Positions 10,580 through 21,521 of a DNA stretch of 64,000 nucleotides are shown one piece after another. Positions within the stretch are counted from its first letter, which is position 1. The number at the start of each line of letters is the position of its first letter. The stretch lies in contig MU858084.1 of NCBI GenBank assembly GCA_033297075.1, positions 124,001 to 188,000 on the forward strand, given 5' to 3'. The notes under the pieces were generated by a model, which saw only the letters and a program-made list of their open reading frames with translations, ran no database searches and was not told the origin of the DNA. The position numbers and the translations under genes were made by a program. The stretch comes from Rhypophila decipiens (taxonomy: Eukaryota > Ascomycota > Sordariomycetes > Sordariales > Naviculisporaceae).

Positions 10580-11480
10580 TCTGACGCCTGTTGGCTTGAA
10601 GCGACGAATCGGTCGAACTCGAGGGGCGACTTGTTGCTGGCGCTCTCGGTCTCGAGTGCTGTGGTGTGGTCTTGGAGCTGGGAGAGGTCGAAAATGGGCT
10701 TTGAGACTATGCGTTCGATACTAGTACACGTCTAGGCGTTGGAGGACGAGGTGACGGGCGTTGGACAAGACGGTCGCGAATCTGCGATTGGCTCTTCATA
10801 AGAAGAAGGACGGGAGTCGCGAATTCGGAACTGGTTCATATTGAAATTTTCCGAGATGAGGAAACCCATTTGAACTCCACACATGTATCCTGGCTATCCA
10901 TGAGTTCGGGTCCCCTGGGCCAGGGGCATCCACGTTGCCGGTACATCCGTCATTGCGCCGGGCGGTAGATACTCGAGTACAGGGCTGAGGTGACGACAGG
11001 ACAGGAGACTGGAGCACATGCATCGCTGCATCTCAACGATAACAATCAGAAATCCGTTGGGGCGGGTGTCGTAGACAAAAGGAGCAAGGCCATGCCTGAA
11101 AGGAGCTAGAGAGCCATGTCTGGCAACGGTTGAGAACGGGCGTTTGTCCGTTTAGAGCTGCCGTCGAAAAGCTTAAAACAATGTCGAATGCTGACAACTG
11201 GATTTCATCGATACAGTATGAGATGGTGATCCCTGTATTTGGCATGTGACATGTGCCTGGTGTTTACAGGCTGACAGGTGGCCACTGAAGACACTGGGAC
11301 AAGAAAGGTACCGAGGTAATTAGCGCTACGCCAAGACACACCACCCACCAAGCTGACACTAACAAAAGACAGACCAGTGGGGTTCCAGGTTCAGGGCCTG
11401 CCGACTGACCGGTGGATTGCTTTCCCACTGGAACCTTGATCAGTAGCAAACAGTCACAAGACTATTATCTAATCGATAAA
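10580..11480. other. Intergenic stretch between the DUF829 gene and tRNA-Tyr
   Basis: Upstream sequence of the DUF829 gene. Only short unsupported frames are present and no repeat or RNA gene was recognised before 11481. Confidence 0.45.
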
Positions 11481-11569
11481 CTCCTTGTGGTGTAGTTGGC
11501 TATCACGTTCGGCTGTAATTGTCTCAATCATGAACCGAAAGGTCACCGGCTCGATTCCGGTCGAGGAGA
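11481..11569 (+). tRNA. tRNA-Tyr (anticodon GTA), with a 15-base intron
   Basis: Acceptor CTCCTTG pairs with CGAGGAG (one T-G wobble), followed by discriminator A at 11569. The D stem is GTG/CAC around a TAGTTGGCTAT loop. The anticodon stem TTCGG pairs with CCGAA after removing 11519-11533, one base 3' of the anticodon GTA (11515-11517). The T stem ACCGG/CCGGT is perfect. Mature length is 74 bases before CCA. Eukaryotic tRNA-Tyr genes nearly always have such an intron, which supports the call. Confidence 0.93.
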
Positions 11570-12118
11570 TCTCCTTTTGGCCCCATCTTGTATGGGTTTT
11601 TTTTCTTTTTTGTTGCAACCACGCACGCGAATTCAGCTTTCCTTCTTTGTTCGGTTGTGAAGAGGAATAATAGGGAGCCGCGTGGCATTAGAAAGATGGT
11701 TTTCTTCTTCTCCTACCTTTTGTATTGCTGGTCATTTTATGGTCAGCAAGTATCACTACTTATCAAGTATCTTGTCGCTCAAATCTCGATAGTTAGCAGA
11801 ATTACTATCATGTTAAATGCTGTCTTGGCTACTCGTACAGAGATCACATCGTGCCAAAATCGTGGATAACTAATCAGGAAGCATGAGGAGATTTTTATCC
11901 AATCAGACGAGTTTCCAAGCCGCGGTATCTGTACAGTGTCACACAGCAGGGGTGGGCTGGACGCCAAGGTCCGCGGGGGATCGGGGATGAGGATGACGGT
12001 ATCCGGCTGACATAACCTGTGCTGCAATCACTGACATCAAAAGACCCATCGCCCTCTGTGAATCCCATCTCAGGCCTTCCTTCCCATTCAGACTCTTCCT
12101 GTTTCAGCTGCAACAACA
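11570..12118. other. Intergenic stretch with a T-rich tract after tRNA-Tyr
   Basis: A run of T just after the tRNA (about 11596-11611) is a plausible RNA polymerase III terminator. The rest is upstream sequence of the thioesterase-like gene; nothing else was recognised. Confidence 0.5.
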
Positions 12119-13221
12119 ATGGCCTCAACCACAATCAACGAGGTTCCGAAAGGGGTGGTCCCCTTTTCAGAGGCCGTCAAAATCACAAGACTCGACTCGC
12201 ACACGTACGCGGCCAACATTTCCCAGTCGTTCCTGATCGGCACGGGTAGGCATTTCCACTTGGTTTGGTGACATGGAGCTCGTCGTGATACTGACGGCGT
12301 CCCCTTCAAGTCCCCAATGGCGGCTATTCCTCCTCGTTGATCCTCCAAGCAGCGAGCATGCACCTGCCGACCCAACCCGACTTCCTGACGTCGCATTTCG
12401 AGTTCCTCAACCGCACCGAAGCCGGCCCAGCAATCATCGTCATTGAGGATGTCAAGCTCGGCCGTCAGCTATCGACACTCCACGCGACGCTCTACCAAGG
12501 CCCCCAGTTTCAGACCTCTCCGCTCTGGATCCCGCCTCCATCTTCGAAACAGCGTCAAAAGGCAGCCAAAATAGCAGGCTACCTGATCATGACCGACTTG
12601 TCCAAGGAAAGAGGGCTCTCTCTGCACACGGGTTTCACACTTGGCCCAAGTCCCGCGCCTCCAAGACCGGATTTTGCTGCACTGGAGAACAACACGGACA
12701 GGGACAAGAATTGGAAGTTGATGACCTTCCCGGCCGACAATGGCTTCGGACGGGTCCGGTGTCTTTCGAATTGCGTCTATTACGTGCCGCGTCGGAGGCA
12801 GGAGGCCAAGAGCATCTTTGACGGCTGGGTCAGATTGTCGTGCAACGAAAACATCACGGACCAAGCGCTCGGTTATGTCGTCGATTGTTGGCCCTACATT
12901 GTCGAAGCGTACCGGCCAACGAGCAGGAAAGAGGAGGCGGTTGGGGAAGACGACTTCAAATTTGGCCACGGGAGCGTATTCTGGTATCCGACGTGCGTCA
13001 TGAACATTGAGGTCAAGAAGAGCTTGGGGAGAAAAGGAACTCGATGGCTACAGATGAGGGTGGCGAGCAAGCAGATTCGGAATGGGAGGCTGGATCTAGA
13101 GGTAATACTGCTGGATGCAAGCGGCGACCTCGTTGCCTTGAGCTCCCATGTCAATCTTGTGCTTGGCGGAGAGCGAAACACGGCAGGGAGGGAGACAAAT
13201 GGGCGAGATGGGAAATTGTAA
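12119..13221 (+). CDS. Thioesterase-like (acyl-CoA thioesterase, double hotdog) protein
   Basis: Two exons: 12119-12245 and 12311-13221, with a 65-base GTAGGC...TTCAAG intron; the join restores FLIGTVPNGGYSSSLILQAA. The product is 345 residues. The IPNGGY-type turn followed by a long helix, then HFEFLNRTEAGPAIIVIEDV and VKLGRQLSTLHATLYQ, is the hallmark of fungal thioesterase-like superfamily proteins (PF13622/TesB-like), with two hotdog halves of about 140 residues. The C-terminal half ends in a beta segment DLVALSSHVNLVL, where the family's second hotdog closes. Such proteins hydrolyse acyl-CoA or act as related acyl enzymes. There is no signal peptide or obvious peroxisomal tail (it ends GRDGKL, not SKL-like), so it is probably cytosolic. 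Substrate cannot be predicted. Confidence 0.82.
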
Positions 13222-13598
13222 ATGCATATGCAATTCATGGAGTGATGTTTGTCAACATCCTAAGGTATCCTAACTCTAGACCAACACGACGCTCCTACCC
13301 ATGCTCTCGGTCTTGTACGCCAAACACTGCATCGATCCCACGCGTCGATATACCTTTCGAAACTCTTAACAAAAAGCCAGATAGGGGTATATCATATATC
13401 ATAACAAGATCTTGTCCTCCCCAGAAAACCAAAAGCAAAATGCAAGGATAACCTGACCCCAAGGTGGGGAATAATGTTGCAAGCCAAATCCTCCTACATA
13501 CTGTCTAGCACCCATTGTATCCATGTGCTAATAATAGCACGAGAAGAGAATGCTTTGTATACATTCTTCAACCATTTTGACGGCCTTGTGCCTATTCA
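13222..13598. other. Convergent intergenic gap, no gene seen
   Basis: The 3' regions of the thioesterase-like gene (+) and the zinc-finger gene (-) face each other here. Only UTR-like sequence is visible. Confidence 0.45.
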
Positions 13599-15119
13599 TC
13601 ATGCTTCAGATTGTGTCTGTGAGATTGAAGGGTTGGGCATGGGCGTGGGCAACCAGAGCGTTGGAGGCGCTGTCGGTGTCGGTGTGGGTGAGGGAACTGT
13701 ATCACCACCAAACAAGTCGTCAAACAAGTCGTCATATTCTTTATCCGCATCGGACTCATCATGAGTCTGGGCCTGAACCTGAACCTGGTCCACCTCGTCT
13801 GTTGGGCCGCCGGGGTTCAAATCAGCAGGCTGGGCAGCAGGGAGGACTGCGGCGGCGGTAGCCTCAAGGCTCTGGGCCAGTGCTGGTAATGCAGGGTTGA
13901 TGGGGAGCTGGGGGTCGGTTGTCGACTCAATAGCGTTGCTCGGGTCAGGGACATCAGAGGGAGCCCAGTTTGTATTGGGGTCCATTTCGGGGTCAGAATC
14001 GGCCATGTTGATATCGATAGATGCAGCGTCGTTGATGATAAACTGGGAGTCGGTCGTCGACTCACCGACGTTGGCGTTGCTCGGGTCAGGGAAAGCGTAG
14101 GGAGCAAAGTTCATGTCGACGCCCATTCCGTTGGTGAGATCGGCCATGTAGTTCGTATTGAGATTGGACGAGCCCATGTCCAAAGGACCCGTCACATATT
14201 GGAGCGGCTCAGGCTGCGGCCAATTCTGTTGCTGCTGCTGCTGTTGCTCTTGCTGTGGAGCAAGGGTGGCAGCAAGAGTCTGGGGAGCCGCTCCAGCCTG
14301 CTGTGAATTCATCGAGAAGGGGAGGAGTCCATCACTTGCAACCAGTTGTGGCCGGGAGGCGAAAAACCCCGGTGGGCTGCCGCTGCTGCTGCCAGTGCCG
14401 GAGGAGACCGCGGCTTCCCAAGCCGCCTGGAACTGCTGGTCACGCTGCGCCTTTTGCACTGGACAGGAGCGTTTATGTACGCCGTTGATATAGTCCAAAC
14501 TACCAAACCGCTTGAAGCAGTACCTGCACTGGGGCTTTTCCTCCTTTTCCCTCAATCGGCACCCTCGCTTGCGGTGAGTGTTCAAATAGTTCTCCTTAAA
14601 CGTGTCTCCGCACTCGCACGTGACGCGCCCTTCTCGCTTTGGTGTCGTCCGCCGTGACCTCTTTCTGCCTCCGCGCTTACGCAGTTTTTTCGATGACGGC
14701 GCAGAGCTCGCCGGCGCAGGCCCGGCCGAGGGGAGACTCGCGCCGACCAGGGGCTGAGGCTGAGGCTGGGGATGTGGCTGTGGCAGCTGCAGCTGCTGTT
14801 GCAGTTGATCCGCCTGCTGGAGCAAGCGCGTTTGCTGTTGGTCCAAGCTCTGTACCCGATCGCAGAGCTGTTGTAGGGTCTGTGGCTGCTGTTGCTGTTG
14901 TAGCTGCTGCTGCTTTTGCTGTTGTTGCTGCAGCTGCTGTTGCTCTTGGACCAGCGGCAAGTTGGTGCTAGCGAGGTATTGGTGGTGGTGGTGGTGGTGG
15001 TGGTGGTGGTAGTAGTTGTTGTTGTTGATGTTGTTGGTGGACATGTTGCCAAACCTGTCGAAGTTCATGTTCACATTGCCGAGGCGTGTGTCGCCGAGGT
15101 TGACGTCGCCGAGGTTCAT
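13599..15119 (-). CDS. Low-complexity (polyQ, poly-His) protein with two C2HC-type zinc-binding motifs
   Basis: The reading frame extends further upstream, but the first good ATG is at 15119 (MNLGDVNLGDTRLGN), giving 506 residues. The N-terminal part has an Asn-rich stretch, a run of nine His near residue 40 and long Gln tracts to about residue 130. A basic KLRKRGGRKRSRRTTPKR segment follows and would serve as a nuclear localisation signal. Next come two cysteine/histidine motifs: C-x-C-x11-H-x4-C, then C-x2-C-x13-H-x3-C. These differ from C6 Zn2Cys6 and standard C2H2 fingers. The C-terminal half is Gln/Pro/acidic and contains an imperfect internal duplication around PDPSNAN...ESTTDSQ and PDPSNAI...ESTTDPQ. 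Architecture suggests a nuclear regulator with DNA or protein contacts through the fingers and acidic activation regions; that is inference. Confidence 0.75.
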   Translation of the reverse strand: MNLGDVNLGDTRLGNVNMNFDRFGNMSTNNINNNNYYHHHHHHHHHQYLASTNLPLVQEQQQLQQQQQKQQQLQQQQQPQTLQQLCDRVQSLDQQQTRLLQQADQLQQQLQLPQPHPQPQPQPLVGASLPSAGPAPASSAPSSKKLRKRGGRKRSRRTTPKREGRVTCECGDTFKENYLNTHRKRGCRLREKEEKPQCRYCFKRFGSLDYINGVHKRSCPVQKAQRDQQFQAAWEAAVSSGTGSSSGSPPGFFASRPQLVASDGLLPFSMNSQQAGAAPQTLAATLAPQQEQQQQQQQNWPQPEPLQYVTGPLDMGSSNLNTNYMADLTNGMGVDMNFAPYAFPDPSNANVGESTTDSQFIINDAASIDINMADSDPEMDPNTNWAPSDVPDPSNAIESTTDPQLPINPALPALAQSLEATAAAVLPAAQPADLNPGGPTDEVDQVQVQAQTHDESDADKEYDDLFDDLFGGDTVPSPTPTPTAPPTLWLPTPMPNPSISQTQSEA

Positions 15120-18100
15120 ATTGAAGTAACAATAAGAAGTCGTTGACGTAACAAGAAGAAGTCGTTGGATGAACAATGAGAAGTTGTTGCAGGAATAATA
15201 GGGAGCAGGCTGAATGTGCTACTATAAGGAGTAGTGTGGGTGTGAGTGCGGGAAAAGGGAAAAGATTCTGGGAGATGGGAAGGCCTCCTTTATAGGCACA
15301 GGAAAAAGCTGCTCTGATCAACCTTTTGAGGCTTGATTAGACAGCTGAAGAGTTTTCCGCGTCCCGGCGAGCACCGAGTCCCTCGTGGCATTACCTTTTA
15401 CAGAACCCGGAGACTTTTCAGAAAAGTGGCGAGGAATAAAGATACAGACAGTACGAATAAGTATGTGATGGGTAGGTTAAACCTGTGAGTTCCGGGTATT
15501 TGCAGTCTTGAACTTTGATTCCGTCCTCGTGTTTCGAGCAATTTCCACGCCAGCTAGTACCTGACAAGGGAGTTTTTCTTCCGCTCTCGTCCTCGTACAC
15601 ATGCAGTCTCGATGGGAGAAAGGACGAAACATCAAGGTACAGACCGTCCAAGTAGCCGATTCCTCCAAGGCCCCGACTCCTTTGGGGCTGGAACAACAGG
15701 CCTTGATTTCAAGTTCGGCTGTATAATCCTGAAATCAACTTGTGATGACCGGGTCCCAGACTGGATCGTGGTCAGGGCTGCGGGCTGCGGGCTGCAAGGG
15801 TTGTCAACTTTAAGATTCAGCCTCAATTCGCCACCCTGATTGGGCTTGATGGCTTAAACTCGATTAGCTTAGGTTTGCCTTGAGGGAATCCACAACATCG
15901 TCAATATGAAGGATTCCCACCGTTCTCCGCCTCGTCTCAACGACAAACTAATGAGCAGAATTCAATTTTCTTCTCTCTGTCAATTCCTGCTGTTTCTTTT
16001 CGAATCCATTACCTTGTCCTCGAACTCGAACCCACCGTCTTATTAAAATTTTCTTTGCTGCCGAGACAAGCGTGATTTCGCTGATATATAGTTGCCTTTT
16101 TCCCTTCGAACAACTTTCTTGCCCGGAGGAAGCAGTCCGTCCAGTATCCACCTTGGACTTATCACTTGATGCCAACAAGCTGAAGCTCACATGCTGTTAC
16201 GCTTGCCGTGCCATGGCATTGCCACCAGCAACGGTAGCAATGGCTGCCATGTAGGCGTGTGGCCAGTTACGTACGTACTGCCATAGATAGTTGGGGCTCA
16301 AGCCTCACGGCCAGTAGGGCTTGATCCCCTCGTGCAACTACATGTACGTATATGGTATCCATACCTATTGTTGGTGCCGTAACACATGCGCCATAGAAAA
16401 CTCTTCTTTGCGTACCGCCGGAAAATCCACCCAAGCTTGTCTCCTTTTGCCCCCGGCATACCCGGCCCTTGATACAGTGCTCAGGTCACACATAAAAACG
16501 CCCATTTTAATAACCACCGCTTTACCCCTACCACCCACTACGTACGCTGACGCAAACGCATACCCGAAGCTAATCCCTAGTCCCGGGTCATGTGTTATTT
16601 ACAGTTTCCTTCTCAGAAAGTAAAAAGATGTGCCCACAAAAAGAGAAGCAAACGGCAAGTCAACTCCTCGTCAAGGCTAAAAGGCCTCCTGACAAGAAGT
16701 AGGCCGTTCTTGTCAGGCCCGTTGATTCGGAACATGCCCGGGACTTGAGTTTGTTAGCAAAATTGCACCAAATTACACCTCTGCCGGGGTTTGTCTTCCA
16801 ACAGACCAAGGTTTTCAGCCGTAGCAGGAAGGTTACTGTTAATAGAAATTGCTAGAAGATCGAAACCGCGTACTTCTTGTCGGCAGGCATAGGTAGCAGG
16901 CTCGATACTGTGGGATTCCCATTACCTACCTTGGGCACAGAAACTAGCACTCTGTACTGTATCTACTGACTTTGATCAAAATCCGCTTAGAGCCAAGTAG
17001 GTTTAGCTGCTGGTCGAAGGAGGTCAAGTGTACGGGGAATAGGTATAGACCTGCTCGGTTCCTCGCCTGCAATTTCTAGAGGGAGCTAGACCTACTTGGC
17101 TCTAGGCGGATTCTGATCAAAATCAGTAGTACAGTACAGAGTGCTAGTTTCTGTGTGAGGTACTGTACTCCGTACTGTATGATAATTGGACCAAAAAACC
17201 TAGCAGCCGGGATTGCTCCAAGCTTTGTTGCCCAGAATGGCACAATTCCGACCAAGCAATCTACATGTAGCATCTGTCGCATCGTAATCGGTCAGGACAT
17301 AAGCTCTTTACGGGCCTTTGGATTGTAGCATGCAATATCATGCCTGTCTGTCGCGACTCTTGGGCTGACACCTTTGCTGTCCAATCACACCACGGAGGCC
17401 GAACAAACAAAGCCATGCCAGAAGCGGGGCTTTGATCTCGTCTAATTGCATTCACTCATCCTTGCATTCAACGTTTGGATGGCTCTGTCCACATTCATTC
17501 AAAATATAAACGATGCAGGATGAGAAAACACGTGGCAGAAAAACAATCTAGATACTGGTATCACCTTCAGCAAAGAGGGAAAACACACATTGCTTGACCT
17601 GCTTCGTCCTACCAACAAGCTTCCAAAAAGTTGCACGTACTGAAGTCATATTCACACATCAGGATATCGACCGGAGATATCACAGTATGCGGTAGATAGC
17701 CCCGACGACATAATTCCTCCCCTGCAGCACGTCATGGCAAATAATTTTTTCTTTCCTTTTTTTACCCAAATGGCAATTATGCTCTCTTGTTCCATCCTTC
17801 GAAACTGGCGAGATCCTATCCCTTCTGGGAAAATCTACGTAAGTGCCTGAGAAACAAAAAGCCAAAACAATGTTGGCTGACCTCGAACAATGGATAATGG
17901 CCACACTATGCCTCACAGACAGGACAAACAAAGTACACGATAAATCTCGCCCAGACAGTCATTTGAAGTTTGGCTCGGCGGTGCCATATTAGTTTTCTGC
18001 TTTTTCTTTTTCCCTTTCACAATACTTTACCCGGGCGTTGTTACCTGGCGCCACTGGTTTTTTTTCTTTTTGGCGTTTTCTTCTCCTCTTCTTTCCCAAG

Positions 18101-19021
18101 TATTCAAGTCGCCACCAATATAATGGAAAAGCTTGACAACCTGGAAGCTTTGCATGCTTCCCCAGATCCAGAGACCAATCTCGGCGCTGTGAGAGTCGCA
18201 ATATGTACTACCTAGCACTATCTGTCCCAGAGGATGATATCACAATGCCGACCAAGGCAATAAATAGTGTGAGTGTCGACCCCCATAGTCTAGACCCAGC
18301 TTTTCTCGAGACCTCGCCCCCCGTGAAGCCACGCCCAGCAAGTTGCAACAGGTCAGTTCTCGGTATGGATTTTGAATGGACAGTTGTGATTTTCCGCAAA
18401 AGTGCTGCATCCGCCGTAGCATCCCGAGTGGGATACTTCCAACTTGCAATCCACGTGCGTGATGGCGCCATTGATAACAGTCGTGGTTTCGGTTGGGGTG
18501 AATGTCGCACCAAACACGCGGTCCTGCAGAGATCAACACTCGAAGTTGACGACATGTCGCAACCCATGGGGCTGGTTGCAACATCCGGGCTTGTCCGCCT
18601 TCATTCAGAATCCTGACGCTTGCCAGTTGCCACTCGGACGGCACGACTCTGCCGTGAGGGCATGCACACAAGCGACGGGCTAGTAGCGATAGGACAATAG
18701 TCCAGAATGATGGAATCTGCTAGTTCGTCAACTCTGCGGGATCGCTTTAATGGGGAACAGTTGACTGGTTATAAAGCCCGTCGACAACCACTTCCTGGTT
18801 ACCATCCAGATCTCCGAGGAAATGCAGGCTCCCGAGCGTCACTCACACCGCTCTCGACGTCTTCACAAAGTTTAGTTTCCTTTACCTAACAGTGGCGTAA
18901 ACGTCCCTTTGCCCTGCATCGCTGCCGCTCTTCTGGATCCAGCCCGGAGCCTCACGGACACCACTTGAACCTCAATCCAACCACACCCCTTGCCGTCATC
19001 ACATCAGCCCTGCCGCCTACA
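15120..19021. other. 3.9 kb stretch without a recognisable gene
   Basis: Upstream sequence of both the zinc-finger gene (-) and the MFS gene (+). The longest frames (137 codons at 18203-18616 + and 143 codons at 18240-18671 -) overlap each other and resemble nothing. The foldback repeat at 16927-17162 is the only clear structure. Confidence 0.5.
16927..17162. repeat. Foldback (inverted-repeat) element, MITE-like
   Basis: Arms 16927-17009 and about 17082-17162 are imperfect inverted copies separated by about 72 bases. Shared blocks include CACAGAAACTAGCACTCTGT, TTTGATCA, and GAGCCAAGTAGG (16990-17001) with its complement at 17091-17102. There is no reading frame inside. The size and structure fit a miniature inverted-repeat element or a foldback relic; no clear target-site duplication was identified. 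Confidence 0.7.
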
Positions 19022-20825
19022 ATGTCATCGGAAAAGAGTGACACCAAGCAGGTGTCCCCGATCTCGTCCACCCCCCCAGACGACACGCGCACCAAGCTGT
19101 CCAGCCAATCCAAGGAGAGTCTCAGCTCCGACGGTTACGGCTCCAGCGATGACCACGCCTTTTCGGACCCCACGGTGGCCAACCACTGGCGCGGCATCTA
19201 TGAGAGCGCCCGGTACGAGAACCGTCACAGGTTCGACCCCGGCTTCAAGTGGACCCCGGACGAGGAGAAGAAGCTCGTGCGCAAGATCGACATGCGCATC
19301 ATGGTCTGGGCCTGGGTCATGTTCTTTGCCTTGGACGTGCACCGGCGCAACATCCAGAGGGCCATTACGGACAGAATGCTGGAAGAGACTGGTAGGTCAA
19401 GGTCCTTTTCAGGCTATCAACAGTGAACACTGCATCATTGCCCGTCGCTCCACTTCTTCGGCTCGGCCCGCGGCCCGCGGCCCGCCCCTCTATTTGCCAT
19501 GACCTGTACGCTTACTAACACGTCTTGCCCCAGGGATGGACACAAATGACTACAACTATGGCCAGACCATCTTCCTCGCCTCTTTTCTTGCTGCCGAGCT
19601 GCCGTCGGGGCTGATCTCCAAAAAGGTGGGCGCAGACAGATGGATCCCGACCATCATGGTCGGCTGGTCCATCGTGGCCGGGTCCCAGGCCTTCCTCTCC
19701 AACCGAGCCGGCTACTTTGCCATCAAGGCCCTCCTCGGCCTCCTCATGGGCGGCTTCATTCCCGACATCGTCCTCTGGTTGACCTACTTTTACAAGTCCA
19801 ACGAGCTGCCCATCCGCCTGGCCTGGTTCTGGACCGCCCTCTCGTCCGTCAACATTATCGGATCCTTGCTCGCCGCAGGCATCTTGCAGATGCGCGGCAT
19901 TGCCGGCTGGGCGGGCTGGCGCTGGCTGTTCCTCATTGAGGGCCTCATCACGCTTGTCATTGGCATCTTCTCGTGGGGCCTGATGCCGCCCGGACCGTGC
20001 CAGACCAGGAACTGGTTCCGCGGCAAGGACGGCTGGTTCACGGAGCGGGAAGAGTCCATCATGGTCAACCGTCTCCTCCGGGATGATCCGTCCAAGGGCG
20101 ACATGAACAACCGACAAGCGGTGGGACCGGGCAGGCTCCTGAAAGCCATCCAGGACTGGGAGATGTGGCCGCTATATGTTCTCGGGCTCATGGTTTACAT
20201 CCCGCCCGCGCCCGTCAGTGCCTACCTGTCGTATATCCTCAAGCAGCTCGGCTTCAGCACCTTTCATGCCAACCTGTTGGCCATCCCGTCGCAGTTCATG
20301 TTTGCCGTCAATCTGCTCATCATCACCTGGGTGTCGCGCAAGGTGAATGAGCGCAGCCTGGTCAGCTCCGTGTCCAACATTTGGCTGTTTGCCTGGCTGC
20401 TGGCGCTGGTCATCGTGCCGACCACGGGGCCGTTGTGGACTCGATATGCCATCATGACCGGGGCGCTGTCGTATCCATACTGCCATGCCATCCTGGTCGC
20501 ATGGAACGCCAAGAACTCGAATGCAGTGCGCACCAGAGCTGTCTCGGCCGCGCTTTACAACATGACGGTGCAGAGCGGCAACATCATCGGTGCCAACATC
20601 TATCGCGATGACGACAAGCCCTACTACAAGCGCGGAAACAAGGTCATCATGGGCATCGCCGCCTTCAACATCTTTTTGTTCTTTGCAACCAAGGCTTTTT
20701 ACCTGTGGAGGAACAAGGTGAGGGAGCAGAAATGGCAGGCCCTGACGGAGCAAGAGAGGCAAGACTACCTGCTGCATAGCAAGGACGAGGGACTCAAGCG
20801 GCTGGACTTTCGGTTTGCTCACTGA
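19022..20825 (+). CDS. MFS permease, anion:cation symporter (allantoate/Liz1-like) type
   Basis: Exons 19022-19391 and 19534-20825 are separated by a 142-base GTAGGT...CCCCAG intron; the join gives MLEETGMDTNDYNYGQTIF. The product is 553 residues. About 75 hydrophilic N-terminal residues precede the first membrane segment near IMVWAWVMFFALDVH. The family landmarks are the LDxxRxNIxxAITD loop, NDYNYGQTIFLASFLAAELP, the DRWIPTIMVGWS segment, GWRWLFLIEGLITLVIGI and the ten-to-twelve helix layout, matching the ACS family of fungal permeases for allantoate, pantothenate, nicotinate and similar anions. It acts in the plasma membrane as a proton symporter by family. The substrate cannot be read from sequence. 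Confidence 0.88.
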
Positions 20826-21521
20826 TGGCTTTGGTGGATTTGTTTCTGTCTTTTACCCTACGACTCGGACGGGCTGGGCCATGTTTGGTGACAACTGAAA
20901 AGGGGTCAGATGGGTCATGGAACTGACAAAAAGTGGCTGGTCAGTGGTTAGAGATTGGGCGATTGGAGGGGAATTTGGTTATTTGGAGGTTCAGGATTTC
21001 TGATGACGGTGATACCAGTACTGTGAATATGTAGTCGAGTTTTGCTAGTGAGGTGATGAAAAAAACAGTCTGTTGATATCTGACAGTGATGATGACCGTG
21101 ATAAGCCCCTTTTGCCCCTCTTGTCCCTTATCACGATAGTCCCCCCAACAACCCCTGACCTTGAATGAAAGCCCCACATCATCTCACGGTTCGGCCTCGG
21201 CAATAAGCTAAACCGCATCGAGGTCAAGGGTCTCGGTGGCGGTGTGGATCAAGGTCCCCGGAGACAGGGGTTGGCTCCTAGTGTCTTGTCTAGATGGTGG
21301 CCACACCGCCTTCAGCTCAAATGATCCATCGCGAATCTGAATTTACCCCTCGCAAGCCTGTGGCAGAGGTCTGCAGCAAACAGGTCGATTGCTGACTAGC
21401 TGGCCACACTTCTTCCTTCTTGGTTCATTTGTCTCGTTGTTTTGATCATCAACACACCACCTCCTGCCTTTGGTGCTCGTGGCTGCCGAGGACAACGCAG
21501 GGTCAGGAATCAGGAATCAGG
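20826..21521. other. Intergenic stretch, no gene seen
   Basis: The 3' flank of the MFS gene and 5' flank of the next gene. Only short unsupported frames are present. Confidence 0.45.

Noticed and set aside
18203..18671. Overlapping forward (137) and reverse (119, 143) codon frames
   Set aside because: Three frames open over the same DNA without any family resemblance point to chance.
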